NCBI GenBank assembly: GCA_002437735.1
Contig: DJRC01000023.1
Location: forward strand, 232-7,610
Source of the DNA: Oscillospiraceae bacterium UBA6370
Lineage (GTDB): Bacteria > Bacillota > Clostridia > Oscillospirales > Oscillospiraceae
Length of the DNA stretch: 7,379 bases
Direction of reading: 5' to 3'
Both the position numbers and the translations under genes were made by a program. Shown piece by piece: positions 1 through 4,866 of this stretch. Under the pieces are notes generated by a model. It searched no databases and was not told the DNA's origin. It saw nothing but the letters and a program-made list of their open reading frames with translations. Positions within the stretch are counted from its first letter, which is position 1, and each line of letters opens with the position of its first letter.

Positions 1-170
1 TGAAATATAAGTATCGCAACAGAGAATTCTGGTGCAAGGGGTACTATGTAGATACCGTGGGAAAGAACGAGAGCCGAATTGCGGAGTATATCGAGAACCA
101 GCTAAAAGAGGACGAAATGGGTGAGCAGCTCACCATGAGCCAGTACGGCCCGTTTACGGGCGGCAAGTAA
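1..170 (+). CDS. IS200/IS605 family transposase TnpA, C-terminal part (5' end outside window)
   Basis: The frame beginning at base 3 is open to a TAA at 168-170 and gives 55 residues. They match the C-terminal end of the small Y1 (HUH-type) single-strand transposases of the IS200/IS605 family. Visible landmarks are REFWCKGYYVDTVGKN followed by AEYIENQ, then a tail ending in YGPFTGGK. In this family the tyrosine in the EYI-x-x-Q helix attacks the DNA and forms the 5' phosphotyrosine; here it is the TAT at 87-89. The upstream HUH metal-binding motif lies outside the window, so activity of the full copy cannot be judged. No tnpB-like frame follows, so if complete this would be an IS200-type single-gene element. 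The remaining right end lies somewhere in 171-290, before the tRNA-Ser promoter. Confidence 0.88.
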   Translation, partial: KYKYRNREFWCKGYYVDTVGKNESRIAEYIENQLKEDEMGEQLTMSQYGPFTGGK

Positions 171-249
171 CGATCCTACGCAGCTGGCAGACCGTACTTA
201 CGCGTTTGACGCGTGCGCGAGGAACATAGGGCTTTGCCCGCATAAGCAA

Positions 250-280
250 AACCACCCGCTTCGCGGGTGGTTGCTTTTTT
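250..280 (+). terminator. Rho-independent terminator after the transposase
   Basis: A perfect 10-bp stem (250-259 AACCACCCGC with 263-272 GCGGGTGGTT, TTC loop) is followed by GC and six T residues at 275-280. It would end transcription from tnpA before the tRNA promoter. It could also be part of the structured right end of the IS. Two smaller hairpins precede it: ACGCGT repeated at 200-205 and 209-214, and GGGC/GCCC at 229-239. Confidence 0.8.
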
Positions 281-291
281 GCGGAAAAGCG

Positions 292-322
292 AAAATTGGG
301 TATTGACTTCGCGCCCAATTTT
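292..322. repeat. 9-bp inverted repeat bracketing the -35 box of the tRNA promoter
   Basis: AAAATTGGG (292-300) is the exact reverse complement of CCCAATTTT (314-322), with a 13-nt spacer. The spacer contains the -35 hexamer of the tRNA-Ser promoter (303-308). It may be a protein-binding palindrome, a hairpin or the end of the upstream IS. Its function is unknown. Confidence 0.75.
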
Positions 323-330
323 GGTATAAT
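303..330 (+). promoter_or_regulatory. Promoter of tRNA-Ser
   Basis: TTGACT (303-308) and TATAAT (325-330) are separated by 16 bp. The bases TGG before TATAAT resemble an extended -10. The expected start near 337 leaves a leader of about 20 nt before the mature tRNA 5' end at 358. Confidence 0.85.
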
Positions 331-357
331 GATGCTTGCTATTGAGCATTGAGATAC

Positions 358-449
358 GCAGTGGTATCGAAGTGGTCATAACGAGCACGACTGGAAATCG
401 TGTGACGGCCAAAAGCCGTCCGAGGGTTCGAATCCCTCCCACTGCGCCA
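358..449 (+). tRNA. tRNA-Ser (anticodon GGA), CCA encoded
   Basis: The sequence folds into a complete class II tRNA. The acceptor stem is GCAGTGG (358-364) with CCACTGC (439-445), followed by discriminator G446 and genomically encoded CCA (447-449). The D stem is UCG/CGA (367-369 with 382-384). The anticodon stem CACGA/TCGTG encloses the loop CTGGAAA, giving anticodon GGA at 393-395, which reads UCC and UCU codons. A long variable arm has a 6-bp stem (404-409 with 415-420), as expected for serine tRNA. The T arm is GAGGG TTCGAAT CCCTC (422-438). All stems are intact. Its 3' end (427-451) is repeated at 1229-1253, which marks it as an integration site. Confidence 0.97.
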
Positions 450-451
450 AA
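427..451 (+). repeat. Attachment-site repeat, left copy (inside tRNA-Ser 3' end)
   Basis: This 25-bp segment covers the T loop, the T-stem 3' strand, the acceptor 3' strand, CCA and two A residues. It matches 1229-1253 at 23 of 25 positions; the differences are at 434 (C versus T) and 437 (T versus C). This is the usual crossover region for tyrosine integrases that target tRNA genes, and the tRNA stays intact on this side. Confidence 0.82.
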
Positions 452-481
452 CCCCGCAAACCGTAAGGCTTGCGGGGTTTT
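450..481 (+). terminator. Terminator directly after tRNA-Ser
   Basis: AAACCCCGCAA (449-459) pairs with TTGCGGGGTTT (470-480), enclosing a partly paired loop and running into a short T tract at 478-481. It lies on the inner side of the left attachment repeat, so it was probably brought in by the integrated element rather than being the original tRNA terminator. Confidence 0.82.
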
Positions 482-539
482 CATGTTATACAGAGGACGG
501 GCATCCAAGGGAAAACGTCTAATATGCGTTCTAACAAAT

Positions 540-925
540 CTACTTCAAAAGGGAATCCATTACGCCAACAGCCCCCGCTTGCATATCGGTCATAACGTGA
601 GAGTAAGTGTCCATTGTGATACCAATGGACGAATGACCAAGCATGGAAGAAACAATTTTTGTTGGAACATTATGGCGCAGCATAAGCGTGGCATTTGTAT
701 GGCGCAAATCATGAAAGCGGATAGAGGGAAAACCGCAAGAACAAAGCACTTCGTGAAAATGGTGTTGTAAAATCCCGCTTATTATCGGCGTACCGTCTGG
801 CTGACAACAAACAAGATGATACGGATTGTAGCCCGCGCCAAACCGCGCAGCTTCTCCCGCTTGCTTCGCTTGTTCTGCTTCAAAAGCTTCTCGTACCTGA
901 ATAGCGATAATAGCGTTAGACATGC
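540..925 (-). pseudogene. Tyrosine recombinase (phage-type integrase), C-terminal remnant
   Basis: Reading leftward from about 925 to the TAG at 540-542 gives about 127 residues of a tyrosine integrase catalytic domain. Clear motifs are IRFHDLRHTNATLML (catalytic His and Arg of the H-x-x-R box), SSMLGHSSIGIT (the conserved GH), and DTYSHV with the nucleophilic tyrosine near the C-terminus. The SAM-like DNA-binding domain and the first catalytic arginine are absent, and such integrases are normally 350-400 residues, so this is a fragment. The same frame stays open to an ATG at 1070, but those first 49 or so residues do not look like integrase. They are antisense to another gene remnant. The C-terminus appears native. 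It probably catalysed integration into the adjacent tRNA-Ser gene before it was truncated. Confidence 0.87.
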
Positions 926-935
926 ATTTAATTAG

Positions 936-1211
936 CTTCGAATTCCAAAGAAATTTGAGGATGAGATAAAGGCTTCGCTTATCGCCTATAAGGATAATCG
1001 TGAGAGGAATAGTTGTCTTCTGTGAACCTATTTGATGATTGCCTATCGATTTCGCAACAATATGTTTCATGGGGCAAAAGGACTAATTAATCTATCTAAT
1101 TATCTTCGAGAGCTTCGAATGATTAATCAATTTATGTATATGCTTTTAGATCATATACTTGAGACTTGCTATCGTGGATATAACACAAAAATGCACGAAA
1201 AAAGTTGCTAA
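936..1211 (+). pseudogene. HEPN-like protein remnant with in-frame stop
   Basis: One plus-strand frame from 936 to the TAA at 1209-1211 reads as a plausible protein, interrupted once by TGA at 1023-1025. Before the stop comes IPKKFEDEIKASLIAYKDNR. After it comes MIAYRFRNNMFHGAKGLIN and then an amphipathic helix-like stretch (NQFMYMLLDHILE). The RNNMFH hexamer (1053-1070) fits the R-x4-6-H signature of HEPN domains, many of which are RNases in toxin-antitoxin and antiphage systems. YRxRNNxFHG resembles bacterial HEPN-like hypothetical proteins I recognise. There is no plausible start codon with a ribosome binding site, and the N-terminus is missing at about 930. An ATG at 1035 could open a 58-residue product, but no Shine-Dalgarno sequence precedes it. 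The family assignment is from motif reading only. Confidence 0.55.
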
Positions 1212-1228
1212 AAACACTCGCACTGCAA

Positions 1229-1253
1229 TTCGAATTCCCCCCACTGCGCCAAA
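1229..1253 (+). repeat. Attachment-site repeat, right copy (duplicated tRNA-Ser 3' end)
   Basis: This copy reads TTCGAATTCCCCCCACTGCG then CCAAA and matches the tRNA-Ser 3' end at 427-451 in 23 of 25 positions. No tRNA body precedes it, so it is a scar of site-specific integration. The two substitutions are in the T-stem half; the acceptor strand and CCA are exact. Confidence 0.82.
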
Positions 1254-1286
1254 AATAAAAGTACCGCTTTGCGGTGCTTTTATTTT
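1252..1286 (+). terminator. Strong terminator beyond the right attachment repeat
   Basis: AAAATAAAAG followed by TACCGC (1252-1267) pairs over 16 positions, with one T-G wobble, with 1271-1286 around a TTT loop. The right arm ends in a T-rich tract. The flanking A and T tracts would let it work in both directions. Because it abuts the duplicated tRNA end, it was probably the tRNA-Ser terminator before integration. Confidence 0.85.
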
Positions 1287-1334
1287 GGGATTCCACCTCA
1301 AACCGGTATTTCTGCATGGAAAAAAGGAAAAGCC

Positions 1335-1364
1335 TTGACAAACACAGCCCTTGGGGGATAGACT
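1335..1364 (+). promoter_or_regulatory. Probable promoter of the NSS transporter gene
   Basis: TTGACA (1335-1340) is a perfect -35 hexamer, and TAGACT (1359-1364) is a weaker -10 after an 18-bp spacer. It implies a 5' leader of roughly 50 nt before the ATG at 1424. I see no riboswitch or attenuator in the leader. Confidence 0.6.
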
Positions 1365-1423
1365 GAACTATCTCCTTGTGTGCATCAACGGAGAGACAGC
1401 TGTGTAATTTGGAGGACGACACC

Positions 1424-2758
1424 ATGAGCAAGCAGACGGAGCGCGACGCATTCCGCAGCCGCTGGGGCTTTATCCTCGCCTGCATCGGCAGCGCGGTGGG
1501 CATGGGCAACATCTGGCGCTTTCCCTATCTCGTGTCCGCATGGGGCGGCATGACCTTCCTGCTGCCGTATTTCCTCTTTGTTCTTCTGATCGGCTCGACC
1601 GGCATCATCGGTGAGATGGCGCTCGGCCGCTCCACCCGCTCCGGCCCCATCGGCGCGTTCGGACAGGCGGCTGCCCTGCGCGGCAGACGCAGCGCGGGCG
1701 AGGCCGTCGGCTATATCCCGGTGCTCGGCTCGCTGGCGCTCGCCATCGGCTACAGCTGCGTGGTGGGCTGGATCTTCAAGTATTTTGCGCTGGCGCTCGA
1801 CGGTGGACTCTTTGCCATGGGACAGGATATGAACGTCATCGTCGGCCGCTTCAACGGCACAGCCTGCGGCTGGGGCAACAATTTCTGGCTGGTGATTGCG
1901 CTGGCGGTCAACTTTGCCATCATGGCCTTCGGCGTGGGCGGCGGCATCGAGCGGGCGAACAAGGTCATGATGCCCGTGCTGTTCTTCCTCTTTGCGGGAC
2001 TGGGCGTCTACATTGCGTCGCTGCCCGGCGCGGGCGACGGCTACCGCTACATCTTCACCCTCGACCCCGCGGGCCTTGCCGACCCGAAGCTGTGGATCTA
2101 CGCCTTCGGGCAGGCGTTCTTCTCGCTCTCCGTGGCGGGAAACGGCACAGTGATCTACGGCTCCTACTTCTCGGATGACGAGTCGATCCCCTCCGCCGCG
2201 CGCAACGTGGCGCTGTTCGATACGCTGGCGGCGCTGCTGGCGGCGCTCGTCATCATTCCCGCGATGGCGGCGGGCGGCGCGGACCTTTCCGACGGCGGCC
2301 CGGGACTGATGTTTATTTTCCTCGTGAACGTGTTCAACGGGATGCCCGGCGGGCGCGTGATCGGCCTGGTGTTCTTCCTCTGCGTGCTCTTCGCGGGGCT
2401 TACCTCCCTCGTGAACCTCTACGAGGTCTCGGTCGAGGCGCTGCAGGATAAGCTGCACCTCAAGCGCGTGGCCGCAGTCGCGGTCATTGCCGTGATCGGC
2501 ACGGCGGTGTCGCTGTGCATTCAAGCCATCGTCTCCGACTGGATGGACGTGGTGTCCATCTACATCTGCCCGCTCGGCGCGCTGCTGGCCGGCATCCTGT
2601 TCTTCTGGGTGGCGGGGAAGGACTTCGTCCTTGCCGCGGTCAACAAGGGCGCGGACAAGCCCATCGGCGCGTGGTTTTATCCTCTGAGCAAATATGTCTA
2701 CTGCGCCTGCGCGCTGCTTGCGCTCATCGCGGGCGCGCTCCTCGGCGGCATTGGCTGA
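1424..2758 (+). CDS. Sodium-dependent transporter, NSS (SNF) family
   Basis: This 444-residue integral membrane protein belongs to the neurotransmitter:sodium symporter family, which in bacteria couples Na+ entry to uptake of amino acids. TM1 carries the hallmark GSAVGMGNIWRFPYL (residues 22-36), whose unwound part binds Na+ and substrate. It is followed by GEMALGR (63-69), a TM6 segment AFGQAFFSLSVAGNGTVIYG (227-246), and a TM8 segment FAGLTSLVNLYE (323-334). Hydrophobic segments suggest 11 helices, the count of short bacterial members such as MhsT, rather than the 12 of LeuT. The start at 1424 is preferred because GGAGGA at 1411-1416 lies just upstream; an in-frame ATG at 1376 has no such site. 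It has its own promoter and terminator, so it appears monocistronic. The substrate cannot be read from sequence; a hydrophobic or aromatic amino acid is a family-based guess. Confidence 0.95.
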   Translation: MSKQTERDAFRSRWGFILACIGSAVGMGNIWRFPYLVSAWGGMTFLLPYFLFVLLIGSTGIIGEMALGRSTRSGPIGAFGQAAALRGRRSAGEAVGYIPVLGSLALAIGYSCVVGWIFKYFALALDGGLFAMGQDMNVIVGRFNGTACGWGNNFWLVIALAVNFAIMAFGVGGGIERANKVMMPVLFFLFAGLGVYIASLPGAGDGYRYIFTLDPAGLADPKLWIYAFGQAFFSLSVAGNGTVIYGSYFSDDESIPSAARNVALFDTLAALLAALVIIPAMAAGGADLSDGGPGLMFIFLVNVFNGMPGGRVIGLVFFLCVLFAGLTSLVNLYEVSVEALQDKLHLKRVAAVAVIAVIGTAVSLCIQAIVSDWMDVVSIYICPLGALLAGILFFWVAGKDFVLAAVNKGADKPIGAWFYPLSKYVYCACALLALIAGALLGGIG

Positions 2759-2764
2759 ATCCAG

Positions 2765-2790
2765 AGCGCCGTCCCACGGACGGCGCTTTT
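2765..2790 (+). terminator. Terminator of the NSS transporter gene
   Basis: A perfect 10-bp stem (AGCGCCGTCC 2765-2774 with GGACGGCGCT 2778-2787, CAC loop) runs into TTTT at 2787-2790. It starts 6 bp after the stop codon and separates this gene from the efflux operon. Confidence 0.9.
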
Positions 2791-2847
2791 CAGCGGAATA
2801 TGGTTAGATTGACTTAACTATTCGTGGTTTCTTAACGATTTGACCTA

Positions 2848-2876
2848 TTGACAGAGTAGGGAAGTGCTCGTATAAT
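2848..2876 (+). promoter_or_regulatory. Promoter of the tetR efflux operon
   Basis: TTGACA (2848-2853) and TATAAT (2871-2876) with an exact 17-bp spacer form a full-consensus vegetative promoter. The start site should fall near 2882-2884, inside the first operator copy. So strong a promoter fits a gene set kept off by a repressor. Confidence 0.92.
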
Positions 2877-2879
2877 CTG

Positions 2880-2910
2880 TGACAGATTGTCATTTTGCGA
2901 CAGATTGTCA
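2880..2910. promoter_or_regulatory. Tandem operator candidates for the TetR-family regulator
   Basis: GACAGATTGTCA occurs twice, at 2881-2892 and 2899-2910, with an 18-bp period. With the preceding T, the first copy is the palindrome TGACA-N3-TGTCA; the second has C in place of that T. The copies cover the predicted transcription start and the leader up to the ribosome binding site (AGGAGGG, 2914-2920). A bound repressor there would block initiation. That the neighbouring TetR protein binds them is inferred from position and symmetry. Confidence 0.75.
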
Positions 2911-2924
2911 TACAGGAGGGACCT

Positions 2925-3557
2925 ATGCCGACCGATACCTTTTTCCGCCTGCCGGAGGAGAAGCGAGCGCGCATTTTAGACAGCGCATGGAGCGAATTTA
3001 CCGCAGTGCCCTACGCCGAGGCGTCCATCAACCGCATCGTGCAGACCTCACGCATCCCGCGCGGCAGCTTTTACCAGTATTTCGAGGATAAGAACGATCT
3101 CTTCCTCACCCTCATCGACGAGATTCGCGACCAATTTCTCGACCTGTTCCACGACACGCTCGAGCGCTCGGGCGGAGACCTTTTCTCCATGCCCCTTGCG
3201 CTGCTCGACGCCATGGTCGCCCCGAGCGGCTGCATCACGCCGGCGTTTTCCCGCGCCTTCGCGCTGCTGAGTCTGAACGTCAATATGGACGTGCAGCAGC
3301 TCTTTTTTGAGCGTGCGGCGGGGGAGCTCTGCCCGCAGAAGCTCCTCGAGCACATCGCCCCCGCGCTCCTGCGCATGCAGGAGGACGGCTTTGTGGACGA
3401 CGTATTCACCCTGCTCGTGGGCGCGCTCGCCTGCGCCATCGCCCGCACGCTGAAAAAGCCGGAGAGCTTCGCGCTCGAGCGCACGCGCCTGTGCGGGCGC
3501 GTTGAGATCATCAAGAACGGCAGCGCTGCCGTACCCGAAGGAGGACACCGCAAATGA
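2925..3557 (+). CDS. TetR/AcrR family transcriptional regulator
   Basis: This is a 210-residue regulator of normal TetR length. The N-terminal helix-turn-helix domain is clear: EEKRARILDSAWSEF (11-25) forms helix 1, and ASINRIVQTSRIPRGSFYQYF (about 33-53) holds the DNA-binding helices with the family's G-S-F-Y-x-Y-F signature. Residues 60-180 are a helical ligand-binding and dimerisation domain of diverged sequence, so the inducer cannot be named. ATG 2925 is chosen for AGGAGGG at 2914-2920; an in-frame TTG at 2895 would place the operators inside the coding region. The gene is first in the operon and its TGA overlaps the next ATG by 4 bp (ATGA), so it is translationally linked to the TolC-like gene. 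It probably represses its own operon through the twin palindromes and is released by an exported compound. Confidence 0.94.
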   Translation: MPTDTFFRLPEEKRARILDSAWSEFTAVPYAEASINRIVQTSRIPRGSFYQYFEDKNDLFLTLIDEIRDQFLDLFHDTLERSGGDLFSMPLALLDAMVAPSGCITPAFSRAFALLSLNVNMDVQQLFFERAAGELCPQKLLEHIAPALLRMQEDGFVDDVFTLLVGALACAIARTLKKPESFALERTRLCGRVEIIKNGSAAVPEGGHRK

Positions 3558-4852
3558 AGAAAAAATGGACGGCTCTGCTGCTTGCCCTCGCCATGCTCTC
3601 AGCGCTGGCGGTCGGCGTGCTGGCAGACGAGCAGAAAAAGGATGAGCCCGCTGCGGAGACCGCGCAGACCTCGCCGGACGCGGCAGGCACGCTGAGCTTT
3701 GAAAACCTCGGTGCACGGATGAAGGAGAAGAGCTATGCCCTCCTCGCGCTGGAGGAGAGCATCGCGCTGGTCGAGAGCACCGACTATGAGAAGGTCGAGC
3801 AGGAGCTGCGCGACGGTCTCAACAAGCTTGCAAACGCGCAGTGGAGCATGACTGCGCTCGGCAGCGTCGGGGCAATGGCGTATGATGCGTCATCAGCAAC
3901 GCAGGAAGCAATCAGCGCCGTGGGCGCCGCAGTCGGAACTCTGGCGAACCAGTCGCTCCAGGCACAGTATGATGCCTATCGCAAGCAGTTCGACGCCGTG
4001 CGCGACGGCGAGCTGCAAAAGGACAATGCCGGCGCCGTCCACCAGCTCAAAAACATGGAGGATTCCACCATCCAGATGGCGCAGTCCGCCTACATAACGC
4101 TCCTCGGGCTTGAGGAGCAGTCCGCCGCGCTCGCGCGGCAGGACGCGGCGCTGGGCCGCACGCTCGCGGAGCTGGAGCTGCGCTATCAGCTCGGACAGAT
4201 CAGCACCATGACGCTCGAACAGGCAAAGGCGGGCAAGATTCAGCTTGAGAGCGGCAAGGCGACGCTCGACATGAACATCACCGCGCTTCGCCGCCAGCTC
4301 AACGCGATGGTCGGCGAGGAGCTGACCGCGCCGCTCACGCTTGGCGTGCTGCCCGCTGTGACGGCGGAGCAGCTTTCCGCCATGGATGTGGAGAAGGATC
4401 TGGAAAAGGCAAAGGCGGCGAGCTACGACCTCTACGCCGCGAAAAAGACGCTCGACGACGCCGACGAGGAATACGACGACAGCGGCGCGAAGAGCTACTA
4501 CAACGAAAAGGATTACAAAAAGGTGCAGGCAAGGCACAAGTGGCAGGCGGCGCAGTACACCTACAACGCCACGGTGCAGAAGTACGAGCTTTCCTTCCGC
4601 TCGCTCTATGACAAGGTGAAGGACTGTGCGCAGATCCTTTCCGCAGCGAAGGTCTCGCTGGAATGTGAGCGCAGCGACCTTGCGGCCGCGCAGCTCAAGT
4701 ACGAGCAGGGCACGATCTCCGAGAACGCCCTGCACACGGCGGAGGACGACCTCTACACCGCGCAGGGCGCCGTCTCCGGTGCCGAGCGCGACCTGTTCAC
4801 TGCGTACAACAACTATCGCTGGGCCGTGGACTGCGGCCTGCTGGCTGGCTGA
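3554..4852 (+). CDS. TolC-like (outer membrane efflux protein family) secreted protein
   Basis: This 432-residue protein has a Sec signal peptide (MKKKW, a hydrophobic core to about residue 21, likely cleavage after VLA at 24) and no lipobox. The rest is Ala-, Leu-, Glu- and Lys-rich and mostly helical or coiled-coil. It contains two repeats of the kind seen in TolC/OEP proteins. One is LELRYQLGQISTMTLEQAK with following helix (about 207-254). The other is LKYEQGTISENALHTAEDDL with following helix (about 381-428). In Gram-negative bacteria this family forms the exit duct of RND pumps. Here the segments where barrel strands would sit (about 90-165 and 303-335) look Ala-rich helical, or Asp/Glu/Lys/Tyr-rich and hydrophilic, with no alternating amphipathic strands. 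AAGGAGG before the ATG (3539-3545) is its ribosome binding site. The position between tetR and the adaptor supports a role in the pump complex. Confidence 0.82.
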   Translation: MKKKWTALLLALAMLSALAVGVLADEQKKDEPAAETAQTSPDAAGTLSFENLGARMKEKSYALLALEESIALVESTDYEKVEQELRDGLNKLANAQWSMTALGSVGAMAYDASSATQEAISAVGAAVGTLANQSLQAQYDAYRKQFDAVRDGELQKDNAGAVHQLKNMEDSTIQMAQSAYITLLGLEEQSAALARQDAALGRTLAELELRYQLGQISTMTLEQAKAGKIQLESGKATLDMNITALRRQLNAMVGEELTAPLTLGVLPAVTAEQLSAMDVEKDLEKAKAASYDLYAAKKTLDDADEEYDDSGAKSYYNEKDYKKVQARHKWQAAQYTYNATVQKYELSFRSLYDKVKDCAQILSAAKVSLECERSDLAAAQLKYEQGTISENALHTAEDDLYTAQGAVSGAERDLFTAYNNYRWAVDCGLLAG

Positions 4853-4866
4853 GGAGGGCTGAAACG

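Larger units (their letters stand above)
450..1253. mobile_element. Relic integrative element at the tRNA-Ser 3' end
   Basis: About 800 bp lie between two imperfect copies of the tRNA-Ser 3' end. Inside are a truncated tyrosine integrase on the minus strand whose native 3' end lies about 90 bp from the tRNA, and a broken HEPN-like remnant on the plus strand. The part from about 900 to 1230 is clearly AT-richer than the GC-rich genes downstream. This arrangement (tRNA, terminator, integrase, cargo, repeat of the tRNA end) is that of a genomic island or prophage reduced by deletion. It has no complete integrase, so it should not be mobile on its own. Whether it began as a phage, an ICE or a satellite cannot be told from what is left. 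Confidence 0.75.

Noticed and set aside
176..508. Minus-strand open frame over the IS tail and the tRNA
   Set aside because: It is antisense to the tRNA and two terminators and has no family resemblance beyond repeated IS-tail sequence.
336..770. Plus-strand open frame across the tRNA-Ser gene and the integrase remnant
   Set aside because: It reads straight through a tRNA and a terminator and is antisense to a recognisable integrase, so it is not a gene.
926..1070. N-terminal extension of the integrase remnant to an ATG at 1070
   Set aside because: These roughly 49 residues do not resemble an integrase and are antisense to the HEPN-like remnant, so they are probably chance open frame.
1376..1423. 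Upstream ATG for the NSS transporter
   Set aside because: It has no Shine-Dalgarno sequence, and the extra 16 residues lack family resemblance. The ATG at 1424 has GGAGGA at the right distance.
1385..2524. Minus-strand open frame (379 codons) opposite the NSS transporter
   Set aside because: The translation is low-complexity, rich in His, Arg, Glu and Ala, and shows no family motifs. The plus strand encodes a clear membrane transporter.
2895..2924. In-frame TTG start for the TetR gene
   Set aside because: It would put the second operator and the AGGAGGG site inside the coding region. The ATG at 2925 has the proper ribosome binding site.
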